38,286 nucleotides of DNA, from positions 1 to 38,286 of the forward strand of contig CAZSXU010000033.1 of assembly GCA_964610505.1 (NCBI GenBank), written 5' to 3'. Source of the stretch: CAZSXU01 sp964610505 (GTDB taxonomy: Bacteria > Arandabacterota > Arandabacteria > JAGLYR01). Made by a program: the position numbers and the translations under genes. This document shows, in pieces, positions 30,646 through 38,286 of the stretch (positions are counted from its first letter, which is position 1; every line of letters begins with the position of its first letter). Below the pieces are notes generated by a model that saw nothing but the letters and a program-made list of their open reading frames with translations, was not told where the DNA came from and made no database searches.

Positions 30646-31764
30646 ATGGTCGGAGGGAACGGCAAATCGGCGGTGGCGCGGGTCTTCAACTGGAAGACCA
30701 TCCCGCTGTTCTGGATTCTGTTCTCGGTGTTCATCTCACTGCCGAGACTCATCACCTCCCGGTTCATCGAAGGGGGACCGGCATTTCTCGAGACGCTCTA
30801 CGGCAATCTTCTTTGCTCCCTCGGGTGGATTGTCGCCACTCCCGCCATTCTCCTCATCAGCAAGAGGTTCTTCATCTCCGGCAGGCGATGGTTCGTGTAC
30901 GTGATGGTCCACCTCGTTTCCTGCGCGGTCTTCTGTGTTCTGACCCTCTCGTGTTTCAGCCTCCTGTACGGGTTGATCGCGGGGGGGCTCGACATGCCTT
31001 TCCGCGATCAGATTGTGCGACTCGTCAACATGTTCTTCTCCACAATGGTGATGTACTACTGGTTCGTCGTCATGGTCTACCACGCCATCGCGTTCCTCGA
31101 CCGGTCCCGCAGGGAGCAGCTGACGGCCGCCGATGCAAAGGAGAAGCTGACCCACGCGCGCCTCGAAGTGTTAACGGCCAGACTTCAGCCCCATTTTCTG
31201 TTCAATACACTTCATACGATCGGCTCCCTCGTCCGTCTCGACCGCAAAGATCATGCCTTGAACACGCTGTCGGAGTTCGGTGATCTGCTCCGGCATTCTC
31301 TGGAGCATGGGGAGCGTCCGTTCGTTCCGCTCGCGGACGAACTGGCGTTCATCCGGAAGTATCTGGCAATCGAGGAGCGGCGCTTCGAGGACCGTTTGAA
31401 AGTGACGTACGACGTCCGGCCCGAGGCTGAAGAGATTGCCGTACCCGCGCTCATTCTGCAGCCGTTGATCGAGAACGCCATCCGTCACGGCATTGGGAAG
31501 CGCCCGGGCGCCGGACGGATCGAGGTCGCGGCCCGGCTGGATACCGGGCGGCTCCATCTGGAGGTCAACGATGACGGACCCGGGCTCCAGGTGGGGTGGA
31601 CGCTGGAGGGAAACGGGCGGTTCGGCCTGACCAACACCCGTGAGCGGCTGGACCAGCTCTACCGGGGCGACTACCGCGTGGCTCTCAAGAACCGGCCCCA
31701 GGGCGGGGTGTCGGCCGTACTGTCGATTCCCCCCTGGCCGCCCAACGAAGGAGCGGAGACGTGA
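30646..31764 (+). CDS. LytS-type sensor histidine kinase
   Basis: This 372-residue protein is preceded by GAGGAG. Four hydrophobic segments (about residues 18-36, 48-70, 82-112, 122-150) form a membrane sensor. The kinase core follows: the phosphoacceptor box L-Q-P-H-F-L-F-N-T-L (His near residue 183) of the His_kinase (LytS/YehU) group, then an ATPase domain with N-A-I-R-H-G (N box) and D-D-G-P-G (G1 box). The stop overlaps the GTG of the response regulator by four bases, so the pair is translated together. The signal sensed is unknown. Confidence 0.9.
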   Translation: MVGGNGKSAVARVFNWKTIPLFWILFSVFISLPRLITSRFIEGGPAFLETLYGNLLCSLGWIVATPAILLISKRFFISGRRWFVYVMVHLVSCAVFCVLTLSCFSLLYGLIAGGLDMPFRDQIVRLVNMFFSTMVMYYWFVVMVYHAIAFLDRSRREQLTAADAKEKLTHARLEVLTARLQPHFLFNTLHTIGSLVRLDRKDHALNTLSEFGDLLRHSLEHGERPFVPLADELAFIRKYLAIEERRFEDRLKVTYDVRPEAEEIAVPALILQPLIENAIRHGIGKRPGAGRIEVAARLDTGRLHLEVNDDGPGLQVGWTLEGNGRFGLTNTRERLDQLYRGDYRVALKNRPQGGVSAVLSIPPWPPNEGAET

Positions 31765-32549
31765 ACCGGCGTATCCGGGCGATCATCGTAGACGACGAGC
31801 CCCTCGCGCGGCGGACCCTGGAGAAGCTGCTGAGGGATGACCCCGAGGTGGAGATCTGCGGGTCCTGCTCGGACGGAACCGAGGCGCTCGAAGCCATTGA
31901 GCGTGACGCTCCGGATCTGGTCTTTCTGGATGTCCAGATGCCGGGGATGAGCGGGTTCGAGATGCTGGAAGCCTGTGTCGGGAAACATGGGGAGGAGGCG
32001 CTCCCGTTTATTATCTTCGTGACGGCATATGACGAACATGCCCTCCACGCTTTCGAGTACCACGCCCTCGACTATCTGCTGAAGCCTTTCAGCGATGCCC
32101 GCTTCGCCCAGGCGCTGGACCATGCAAAGAAGCAGATTCTGGCCAGCCGGCAGTCCGAGTTCCAGGGGAAACTGGCCGATCTTCTGGGCCGGTATGTGTC
32201 CGCGGAAGAATGCGGCCCCGCGGGGGACCGGTTTGCCGTCAAGGAAAACGGGAAGATCACGCTGGTCCCGTACAGGGACATCGTCTGGTTCGAGGCCGCA
32301 GATCACTACGTGATGGTCCACACGTCGAACACGTCGCACATCTGCAGGGAATCCATGTCGGGTCTGGAGGAACGGCTCGATCCGCGGCGCTTCGTTCGCA
32401 TCCACCGGTCGGCCATCGTCAATGTGGCCTTCGTCAAGGCATTCGAGATTGTCGATCGCGATCAGTACGAAGTCCTTCTAAAAACCGGTCAGACCTTGAG
32501 CGTCAGCCGCCGCCGGGTCAAGCCCCTGAGGGCGCTCCTGGGGCTGTGA
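31761..32549 (+). CDS. LytTR-family response regulator
   Basis: This 262-residue protein starts at GTG 31761, overlapping the kinase stop. Residues 1-125 form the receiver domain with D-D-E near 11-13, phosphoacceptor Asp in L-V-F-L-D-V-Q-M-P-G near 55, T in F-V-T-A-Y-D and K in Y-L-L-K-P-F. Residues 150-262 form the LytTR DNA-binding domain (Y-R-D-I-V-W-F-E-A, F-V-R-I-H-R-S-A-I-V-N). Together with LytS it is a full two-component system; target promoters usually carry two 9-bp direct repeats, which I did not find in the window. Confidence 0.9.
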   Translation: MNRRIRAIIVDDEPLARRTLEKLLRDDPEVEICGSCSDGTEALEAIERDAPDLVFLDVQMPGMSGFEMLEACVGKHGEEALPFIIFVTAYDEHALHAFEYHALDYLLKPFSDARFAQALDHAKKQILASRQSEFQGKLADLLGRYVSAEECGPAGDRFAVKENGKITLVPYRDIVWFEAADHYVMVHTSNTSHICRESMSGLEERLDPRRFVRIHRSAIVNVAFVKAFEIVDRDQYEVLLKTGQTLSVSRRRVKPLRALLGL

Positions 32550-32602
32550 GTTCAACGGGGCGACAGGGCGAGGGCGCAAGCGCGCGAAAAACCCAACCCT
32601 CT

Positions 32603-32630
32603 AGCCACAGATTTCACAGATGTACACAGA
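32603..32630 (+). repeat. 'CCACAGATTTCACAGAT' repeat, copy 3
   Basis: agccacagatttcacagatg followed by tacacaga. It starts the composite repeat block A. Confidence 0.65.
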
Positions 32631-32642
32631 TGAAGACCCTAT

Positions 32643-32740
32643 GGCCGGGAGTCCTGTGCCGAAAACCCGGCCCAGGTCTCCCGGCCGGGGTGGATGCAAT
32701 CCATGTCCACCCTATTTCCGATTTCCTATTTCCCCTTTCC
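32643..32740 (+). repeat. Composite intergenic repeat, copy A
   Basis: A roughly 80-base direct copy of 35722-35830. It has a shared segment beginning gtcctgtgccga, a conserved hairpin CCCGGCC/GGCCGGG (32666-32689) with the same 10-base loop caggtctccc, and then 'ATTTCC' tandem words. Both copies are preceded by the CCACAGATTTCACAGAT repeat. The gap 32550-32816 contains nothing else apart from the 32776 repeat. Confidence 0.75.
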
Positions 32741-32775
32741 TGGTTGTTTGCCGGGCGTTGAGAACCCTCACTGCC

Positions 32776-32795
32776 AGCCGCAGATTTCACAGATG
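32776..32795 (+). repeat. 'CCACAGATTTCACAGAT' repeat, copy 4
   Basis: agccgcagatttcacagatg, one mismatch to copy 3, at the other end of block A. Confidence 0.6.
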
Positions 32796-32816
32796 CGTCC
32801 GGCGTGAGCCGGGCCG

Positions 32817-33512
32817 TCACCACTCGATCAGCCGGCCGCCCATGAGATCGTGAAATCCGCAGGGGGTCCCATCGTCCACGCCGTCGATCCACTCTGCGAG
32901 AGCGATCGCCGCATCGCGAGGGTCCGTATCGGCGTCGGGCGGCGCGGCATCGGTTTTCAGTCGGCCCGGATGGACGGCGAACACGCGGACGCCCTCAAGC
33001 TCCCGATCCAGACAGGCGGTGAGCATGTTCTGAGCACACTTGGCGATCTTGTAGGAGTAGATGCCGCCCATCAAGCCTGCCACCGTCTTTCCGATGGATC
33101 CCCGGCGGGAAGAGACGTTCACGACCACGGGTCTCTCGGCTTTGGTAAGGAAGGGAAGGGCGGCCCTCACACAGCGAAACGCCCCCACGCAGTGGACTCG
33201 GAACAGATCCTCAAGATCCTCGGCGAGGGTGTTGTCCAATCCGCGGCGCTTCTTGACGTGACCCGCGTTATTGATGAGAACGTCGAGCGAGTTGGAGTGA
33301 CGCCCGAGCACTGCCGAGATCTCTCGCTCCACCTGTTCCGTTCCGACGTCCGCCACAATCGGATGGCACGGTGAACCGGCAGAGGCCCGGAGCCGGGACG
33401 CCAGGTCCGGGTCCCGGACGAGAGGGAAGGCCGTCCACTCTCGTTCCCGGTACACCTCGAACAGCTCGCGCCCGAGTCCCCGACCGGCACCCGTAATCAA
33501 AACGGAGCGCAT
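32817..33512 (-). CDS. Short-chain dehydrogenase/reductase
   Basis: This 231-residue protein has the classical SDR motifs in order: T-G-A-G-R-G-L-G at residues 7-14 (NAD(P) loop), N-N-A-G near 85 and the catalytic set S (V-S-S-R-R-G), Y and K in I-Y-S-Y-K-I-A-K near 150. The length is short for the family but complete. It is a cytoplasmic oxidoreductase of unknown substrate. It is divergent from the octaheme cytochrome gene (221 bases apart). Confidence 0.85.
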   Translation of the reverse strand: MRSVLITGAGRGLGRELFEVYREREWTAFPLVRDPDLASRLRASAGSPCHPIVADVGTEQVEREISAVLGRHSNSLDVLINNAGHVKKRRGLDNTLAEDLEDLFRVHCVGAFRCVRAALPFLTKAERPVVVNVSSRRGSIGKTVAGLMGGIYSYKIAKCAQNMLTACLDRELEGVRVFAVHPGRLKTDAAPPDADTDPRDAAIALAEWIDGVDDGTPCGFHDLMGGRLIEW

Positions 33513-33611
33513 CTCTCTCTCCCTTTCGAGGGGGGGGAATCCTGCTCGGACACCATCATACTCAGCCCGTTGCCCGGTGGCAATGCCGGAGGAGAACCGA
33601 ATCGGGGTTCC

Positions 33612-33640
33612 TTGACGGACCTTTCGTACCTCCCTATATT
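33612..33640 (+). promoter_or_regulatory. Promoter of the octaheme cytochrome gene
   Basis: TTGACG (33612-33617), a 17-base spacer and TATATT (33635-33640). Its transcript would start near 33647, about 87 bases before the ATG. Confidence 0.6.
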
Positions 33641-33733
33641 GTCTCGTGGCCGAGGTCGGGATCTCGGTCTTTGAGGAACGTCCTAGAGCCTCCGCCGTTC
33701 GGCGGGCGCTTTTCGCAAGCAGGAGGCGGATGG

Positions 33734-35611
33734 ATGAAATGGTGGATGTGGGGGGGGCTCGTCCTGGTCATCGTTCTTGCCGTGGCCCATGTTGCCTGGC
33801 CTCATCTCATCAATCGGATGCTTCCGGCGGACAGCCGCCCGAAGCGGATCGAGTTTCAGGTCGAGGAGGTTTCAACCGCCGCATTCGATCAGATCGCGCA
33901 GGAGCTGGCGGATCGGTATGGGGAACCGCCGGATCATGTCGAACGGTTCGAGGAAGCCGGTATCCTGGCGTACGAGGGCGGGAAGACGTGCCTACAGTGC
34001 CACGAGGAAATCGAGTTCGACCACGCATCGACCGGAGAGAAGACGACCGAAGACCTCATGGAGAATCTGACCGGCTCGGCCCACTATCTCTTCTACACGA
34101 TGAGACATCCCAACGTTTACGGGTTCAACGGGGAGTTGGCGGACCACTTCCCGATGGGCAAGATCGACCGCCCCTGCCCGAAGCCGGGTTCCTTCGCCAT
34201 GACCGCGTGGGCCGAGCGAGTCATCACCGCCCGGGGAGACACCCTCTCGGAGGGCTGCGGCCAGTGCCACATCGGCGGTCAGCCGCAGGCGCCCCTGGGG
34301 GAGATGATGCCGGGCTACCGCACGCTCCCGGTCGAGGAGGAGGCGGTCGACTGTCTCATCTGCCACGCCGTGGCCTATGACATGAACCGGAAGCAGGTCG
34401 TGGTCGACGAGGACGGCCGGGCCCGGTGGGATCAGGACCGCTCGCTCGGAGCCGCGCTCTCGGTCACGCGCCCGACCGCCCAGGCCTGTCTACGCTGCCA
34501 TCAGCACAACTTCGGCGGGGATCTGTACGTGGACGGGGCGGACTCTTCCTACATGGAAAGCCTTCTGAACCTCGGGCCGCACCCGAGAGTGCTGCATCCC
34601 GGGTCCAAGCGGGGGACGCCCTATTCGCCCACGTGGGACGTGCATGCCGCAGCCGGGCTTGCCTGCATCGACTGCCATGCCACCGAAGGACATCGAATCG
34701 CCAAGGGGACCCACACGACGACCATGATGGCCAATGATCTTCCCGACGTGGAAGTGACCTGCAAGAGCTGCCATACGGGCGAGCCACACGCCGAGATCGA
34801 GGACGTGTCCGACATGCTGAATCTGCACACGGAGTGGGTGGCCTGCCAGGCATGCCACATTCCGTCCCTCCATCCGGACAACGCCACGCGGCGGGATTTC
34901 GGGAACCCGGTGTTCGAAGACCACGAGGGCATCTACGTCTATGACGACGTCGAGAAAGAGAGCGAACCGGGGTCCGGCATCGTCTACGTCTGGTGGAACG
35001 GGGATGGGACGTTCCTCGGGAACCCGATCGGGGACAATCCGAACGGGGAGGGGCGGTATCGGTTCTATCGACCCACTCACGTATGGCCCGAGTTCGCCGA
35101 CTTTGACTACGCCGCCTGGTACGAAGAGGTCATGCGCCCGATTGCGGCAAGGGGGCGGCCGTCGAAGCTCTACGCCATGAAGCTCTTCAACGGACGCCAG
35201 CACATCGATCTTCAGAACATGGGACCCTTCGGGGGAATGTACGTTCCCTATCACCTCCCGACCTACTACACCACGGGGGATCCGGACGCTGCCGCGCGCG
35301 CGGAGATGGGCAAGGGCATGATGAAGATGATGTACGGGTGGATGTTCAAGTACTACATGATGGACAAGTTTATGTCCTTCATGGCGGTGGATGGGTGGAA
35401 CACGTCCGCATACGGGGACGTCGCCCGGATGGAACAGGTGGAGCCGCGATGGATCCCAGCGGACGCCTGTCTCGAGATCAGCCACGGCATCCGCCGCGGA
35501 GGGGCGCTCACCTGCTCGGACTGCCACAGCACGGAAGGCGTGCTGGACTGGGAATTCCTCGGCTACTCGGAGGAGGACATCGAGGGCCTCGCCGAAGACC
35601 CGGGGTACTGA
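33734..35611 (+). CDS. Octaheme c-type cytochrome, membrane-anchored
   Basis: The ATG at 33734 has AGGAGG seven bases upstream (625 residues). One N-terminal hydrophobic helix (residues 7-22) anchors or exports the protein. Eight C-x-x-C-H heme-binding motifs are present: C-L-Q-C-H (86-90), C-G-Q-C-H, C-L-I-C-H, C-L-R-C-H, C-I-D-C-H, C-K-S-C-H, C-Q-A-C-H and C-S-D-C-H, with many additional His ligands. The spacing recalls the OTR/tetrathionate-reductase-like octaheme family; electron transfer or reduction of sulfur or nitrogen oxyanions outside the cytoplasm is the general theme, but no active-site heme Lys or C-x-x-C-K is visible to decide. Long Met- and Tyr-rich stretches after residue 520 are unusual. 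Confidence 0.85.
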   Translation: MKWWMWGGLVLVIVLAVAHVAWPHLINRMLPADSRPKRIEFQVEEVSTAAFDQIAQELADRYGEPPDHVERFEEAGILAYEGGKTCLQCHEEIEFDHASTGEKTTEDLMENLTGSAHYLFYTMRHPNVYGFNGELADHFPMGKIDRPCPKPGSFAMTAWAERVITARGDTLSEGCGQCHIGGQPQAPLGEMMPGYRTLPVEEEAVDCLICHAVAYDMNRKQVVVDEDGRARWDQDRSLGAALSVTRPTAQACLRCHQHNFGGDLYVDGADSSYMESLLNLGPHPRVLHPGSKRGTPYSPTWDVHAAAGLACIDCHATEGHRIAKGTHTTTMMANDLPDVEVTCKSCHTGEPHAEIEDVSDMLNLHTEWVACQACHIPSLHPDNATRRDFGNPVFEDHEGIYVYDDVEKESEPGSGIVYVWWNGDGTFLGNPIGDNPNGEGRYRFYRPTHVWPEFADFDYAAWYEEVMRPIAARGRPSKLYAMKLFNGRQHIDLQNMGPFGGMYVPYHLPTYYTTGDPDAAARAEMGKGMMKMMYGWMFKYYMMDKFMSFMAVDGWNTSAYGDVARMEQVEPRWIPADACLEISHGIRRGGALTCSDCHSTEGVLDWEFLGYSEEDIEGLAEDPGY

Positions 35612-35639
35612 TGCGAGAGCGCGAGAAACGCAAACCCCC

Positions 35640-35668
35640 AGCCACAGATTTCACAGATGTGCACAGAT
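35640..35668 (+). repeat. 'CCACAGATTTCACAGAT' repeat, copy 5
   Basis: agccacagatttcacagatg followed by tgcacagat. Identical to copy 3 over the first 20 bases. Confidence 0.65.
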
Positions 35669-35686
35669 CCAGAACCCGAAACACTA

Positions 35687-35714
35687 TCCACAGATTACGC
35701 AGATTACGCAGATA
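35687..35714 (+). repeat. 'CCACAGATTACGCAGATTACGCAGAT' repeat, copy 6
   Basis: Tandem CAGATTACG units; an extra segment that copy A of the composite lacks. Confidence 0.6.
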
Positions 35715-35721
35715 AACTCCG

Positions 35722-35830
35722 TAGCCGGAAGTCCTGTGCCGAGAACCCGGCCCAGGTCTCCCGGCCGGGGTAGATGCGATCCATTTCGACTCTATTTCCG
35801 ATTTCCGATTTGCTATTTCCGATTTCCCGA
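35722..35830 (+). repeat. Composite intergenic repeat, copy B
   Basis: Near-copy of 32643-32740 (by eye nearly 90% over 75 bases), including the hairpin CCCGGCC (35746-35752) / GGCCGGG (35763-35769) and its loop. It ends in 'ATTTCCGATTTCC' tandem words, which continue in inverse sense at 35848-35882 and 36108-36140. Confidence 0.75.
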
Positions 35831-35847
35831 CCAATGCAAGCGAATCG

Positions 35848-36140
35848 GAAATGGGAAATGGGAAATCGTGAATCGTGAATCGGGCCCTGTGTCCCAGGGG
35901 GCGGGCGACAGGGCGATGCAATTCCCTCTACCTCTGGGAGAGGGAAGGCTGTCGGTGCTGAAGCACCGACAGCAGGGTGAGGGTCGGACAGCTCGGTATC
36001 CACGCTCGTCCCTGGCCCTGCGACTCAGAACTGAGAACTCAGAACTTGTTCTCATCCCTTGCCCTTGGGCATAGAACTCAGGACCCAGAACTTAGAACTT
36101 GTCCTCGTCGGAAATGGGAAATCGGACATCGCGAATCGGG
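35848..36140. repeat. Tract of 'GGAAATGGGAAATC' and 'AGAACTTAGAACTT' words
   Basis: Short tandem words (gaaatgggaaatgggaaatc, then atcgtgaatcgtgaatcggg, cagaactgagaactcagaac) fill this part of the spacer, with a partial repeat at 36108-36140. The whole stretch 35612-36216 is gene-free by my reading. Confidence 0.5.
35948..35973. terminator. Perfect 12-bp hairpin
   Basis: GCTGTCGGTGCT-ga-AGCACCGACAGC, preceded by a Pu/Py-rich ctctgggagaggga element. No U-tract. It may be a mobile palindrome in the repeat island rather than a true terminator. Confidence 0.4.
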
Positions 36141-36216
36141 AGCCATGTGACGGTGACACGGCGACAGAACACACTGGAGGGCGGGCCTCGCCGCTACTCC
36201 GACTCGGTTCTCAGGC

Positions 36217-36948
36217 TCACCGATAGAGCACCTTGACCCCTCCCCAGGTACTCCCGTCATTCTCCGTCGGCCCCGGCTCGCAGTTGGGAATCGGATCGCA
36301 CGTGCCTCCGATGACGGCAGGGTGCTCGTAGAAAACGCGCGTGATTACCCAACTCACGCTGCAATCGATGAAGTAGTTGAAGTCGAAGCTGAACTGGCTG
36401 GGACTGTACGCGATCGTAATGGGGAGCCAGTCGTACATCTCGGGCCCAAATGCAATGGTGCAGAAACAGAACATACCGCTGCAGGGCTGTTCACAGGGGA
36501 AGACAGCTACGCCTCCGATCCCACCTCTCTTCTCGAAGGGTTCTCCGACTACATACCCCGCTTCCCAGGCGCAATACACAGGCCCCTCGAAATTAGGGCT
36601 CACCTCAGCTGTCGGCCAGCCGACGACGTAGAACTCCACCGCTTCCGCCTGCTCAATGTTGTAGGCAACAAACGCCGTGTATCCATACCCGCCCGATGCT
36701 TCCAGCTCGACCATACTGAGATCACAGTCGATATCCTCACAGGTCATGCTAGGGGGACACAAGTTGTCACACTGCAAGTACTCGTACGAAGCGACCAGAT
36801 GGATGGCCAGAGAGCCGTGTTGGTTGGGTCCCTTGGGCGTGACCTGGGGGGATCTGCTCCCGTGCGGCCGTTCATCGGCAATGCAACAATCGGCCGATGC
36901 GAATACAGATGCACCAACCACCGTCAAGACTACTGCAAACGAGAGCAT
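36217..36948 (-). CDS. Secreted cysteine-rich protein, unknown function
   Basis: This 243-residue protein has GGAGG in front of the ATG ending at 36948. A signal peptide spans residues 1-19 (A-S-A-D-C-C follows). The mature part has about 14 cysteines in pairs (C-C, C-D-N-L-C-P-P-S-M-T-C, C-E-Q-P-C, C-F-C), probably disulfide-linked. It has alternating hydrophobic strands but no known domain and no C-terminal sorting module. It is followed on the same strand, upstream, by the subtilase gene. Confidence 0.65.
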   Translation of the reverse strand: MLSFAVVLTVVGASVFASADCCIADERPHGSRSPQVTPKGPNQHGSLAIHLVASYEYLQCDNLCPPSMTCEDIDCDLSMVELEASGGYGYTAFVAYNIEQAEAVEFYVVGWPTAEVSPNFEGPVYCAWEAGYVVGEPFEKRGGIGGVAVFPCEQPCSGMFCFCTIAFGPEMYDWLPITIAYSPSQFSFDFNYFIDCSVSWVITRVFYEHPAVIGGTCDPIPNCEPGPTENDGSTWGGVKVLYR

Positions 36949-37087
36949 CGTCTAACCTCCCTCCATGCAGACTATGGGCGTCCCGCGTTACTCCGTACCC
37001 GGGGCGGGCAGTCTGCAACTCGTGGTCATGTGCCGCATTCCGTGGCCCACACCAATTTCGGCACATATGTGCCGTTTCCACATGCAG

Positions 37088-38286
37088 CTACCGCAACATC
37101 ACCAGCTTCCTTGTGCGAGTTCTCTCGGCCGCCTCCAACCTGCAGAAGTAGACGCCGGAAGCCACCTGCCCGCCGGAGTCGTCTCTCCCGTCCCATACCA
37201 GATGATGAACACCCGCCGGTGTCATCCCTGAGGCGAGCGTTCTCACAAGTCGACCGGAAACGTCGTAGATTTCGAGAGTCACATGCTGCGTTGATGCCAA
37301 AGAGAACACAATTGTCGTATTCGGATTGAACGGGTTCGGGTAGTTCTGGAGCAGCTCCAGCTCATGAGCCGGACGGGCCGCGGACTCTTCTACATCCAGA
37401 GTGGAATCCGGGATGCCCGAGACCCGGTAGCTCCACTGTAGGGACTCCGGGTGGCACGGAATCCAGATTCCCTGGCTGTCCGCCTTCTGGAACATGAAGC
37501 TCTCCAAGATGCAGCAATATGCTGACATCGACTGGGGCAGGACCTTGCAGTACCGCCACTCCATCTCGTCGGTATCCCTCGGAAGAGGGGGCGCTCCGTT
37601 GGTGTTGTACCTGTCCATGCCCCAGGCCAAGCTGTCGTCGTAGTAGCAATCAAAGGGCACCCCTTTGAGGCAGCGATACTGGAAGTATGTTGTATCGTTG
37701 AACACCAGGGAGGTGTCGAGCGTGTAGCTGTCCACGCCTGTCGCGGCGAGGAGCTTTGGTCCCTCACCGAAGTTGTAGGGCTCCTCCAGCCGCGCCAGCG
37801 CCTTGGCGGCGTTGATCCGGCCCCAGCCGACGTATTCGTTGGGGTAGACGTGTCCAGCCGGGCTCGTCGCGGTATCCGCCGAGGCGCAGATGAGACCGCA
37901 GATGTCTTCGCCATAGAAGAGCGAGTCAAACAGTGATGCCGAGCGTGCCTGCAGGAGGGCCGCCAGGCCAGCAACGTGGGGGGCGGATATGGATGTACCC
38001 GGAATTCGCGCGCTGTACAATCCGTTGACATAAGTGGTTGTACTGAGGACTTCCGTTGGCGCGGCCACATCTATGTGAGGTCCGTGCCGGAAGCTGGGGA
38101 TGTAGCGATCTTGTGCATTGGTTGCGGCAACGCCGATGACCCCCTGGAAGCCGGCCGGGCATGCGTAGGGATATGGGGCATTAGCGTTTCCACCTGCAGC
38201 CACTATAGTAAGGCCGGATGCATAGGCCTCGTGAACCGCTCCCTTCAGATCACCCATGCCGCCACTGCCACAATCTGATCCCGAGC
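37088..38286 (-). CDS. Subtilase (S8) with FlgD-like C-terminal domain, 5' end outside the window
   Basis: The frame stays open to the window edge; an internal ATG ends at 38257, but the upstream residues continue the S8 pattern (S-D-C-G-S-G-G), so the gene continues past 38286. Visible parts of the catalytic domain are the oxyanion Asn in V-A-A-G-G-N and the catalytic Ser in P-G-T-S-I-S-A-P-H-V-A-G-L. The Asp and His regions lie outside. A middle Tyr- and Cys-rich stretch of about 180 residues follows. The C-terminus is the FlgD-like module: N-Y-P-N-P-F-N-P-N-T-T, then E-I-Y-D-V-S-G-R-L-V and a basic tail. It is likely an exported protease attached to the cell surface. Confidence 0.85.
   Translation of the reverse strand, partial: SGSDCGSGGMGDLKGAVHEAYASGLTIVAAGGNANAPYPYACPAGFQGVIGVAATNAQDRYIPSFRHGPHIDVAAPTEVLSTTTYVNGLYSARIPGTSISAPHVAGLAALLQARSASLFDSLFYGEDICGLICASADTATSPAGHVYPNEYVGWGRINAAKALARLEEPYNFGEGPKLLAATGVDSYTLDTSLVFNDTTYFQYRCLKGVPFDCYYDDSLAWGMDRYNTNGAPPLPRDTDEMEWRYCKVLPQSMSAYCCILESFMFQKADSQGIWIPCHPESLQWSYRVSGIPDSTLDVEESAARPAHELELLQNYPNPFNPNTTIVFSLASTQHVTLEIYDVSGRLVRTLASGMTPAGVHHLVWDGRDDSGGQVASGVYFCRLEAAERTRTRKLVMLR

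Noticed and set aside
34490..35527. 345-codon minus-strand frame opposite the octaheme cytochrome
   Set aside because: Its His/Val/Pro bias is the complement of heme-motif codons; shadow.
32603..35830. CRISPR array from CACAGATT repeats
   Set aside because: Units are irregular in length and spacing with no unique spacers between regular repeats, and there are no cas genes.

Overview
The window looks like a chromosomal contig of an uncultivated, GC-rich, Gram-negative bacterium. Two secreted proteins end in the FlgD-like 'PNP...YDVSGR...G.H...W.G.D..G..V.SG.Y' sorting or adhesion module (27555-29027 and 37088-38286). An 813-codon frame carries a CBM9-like domain plus DUF5916 barrel. There are many lipoprotein or signal-peptide proteins, and intergenic spaces are full of short repeats. 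This mix is typical of FCB-superphylum candidate phyla (Eisenbacteria, Krumholzibacteriota, Latescibacterota and relatives). That placement is inference; no rRNA, tRNA or ribosomal protein gene is present to confirm it.

Layout. (1) 1-4400 is an accessory island: a three-helix membrane protein, a tiny zinc-site ORF, orphan genes, a SWIM-finger remnant, a HEPN/MNT toxin-antitoxin pair with twin operators, two families of 'TTTGGGGAC' repeats and a possible structured RNA. (2) 4637-5395 is a CPBP membrane protease. (3) 5955-13417 is a modification cluster: two B12-type radical SAM proteins, a TPR/zinc-ribbon methyltransferase (with a sigma-54-type promoter), a SagB-type dehydrogenase and a second methyltransferase. 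(4) 13506-16837 is a DUF5916 outer-membrane protein divergent from a LysR regulator. (5) 16850-20371 holds a secreted alpha/beta hydrolase, a GH130 glycoside phosphorylase and an exported methyltransferase. (6) 20604-21797 is a thioredoxin-fold TPR lipoprotein with an in-frame UGA exactly at the first redox-active position (U-G-P-C), followed by a good SECIS-like hairpin: a candidate selenoprotein. (7) 21939-26604 is a giant BTAD/STAND/TPR regulator and a permease. (8) 26853-30554 holds secreted proteins (DJ-1/PfpI-like, repeat protein, Tat-exported ATC-hydrolase-like, NTF2-like). (9) 30646-32549 is a LytS/LytTR two-component pair. (10) 32817-35611 is an SDR reductase divergent from an octaheme cytochrome c. 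(11) 35612-38286 is a repeat island, a Cys-rich secreted protein and the 3' part of a subtilase.

The strongest unusual signal is the probable selenocysteine thioredoxin at 20604-21797, which would be mis-annotated as a shorter protein starting at 20814. Next come the twin palindromic operators of the HEPN/MNT pair, the exactly tandem 27-residue duplication inside a radical SAM enzyme, and a composite intergenic repeat present at two loci 3 kb apart.
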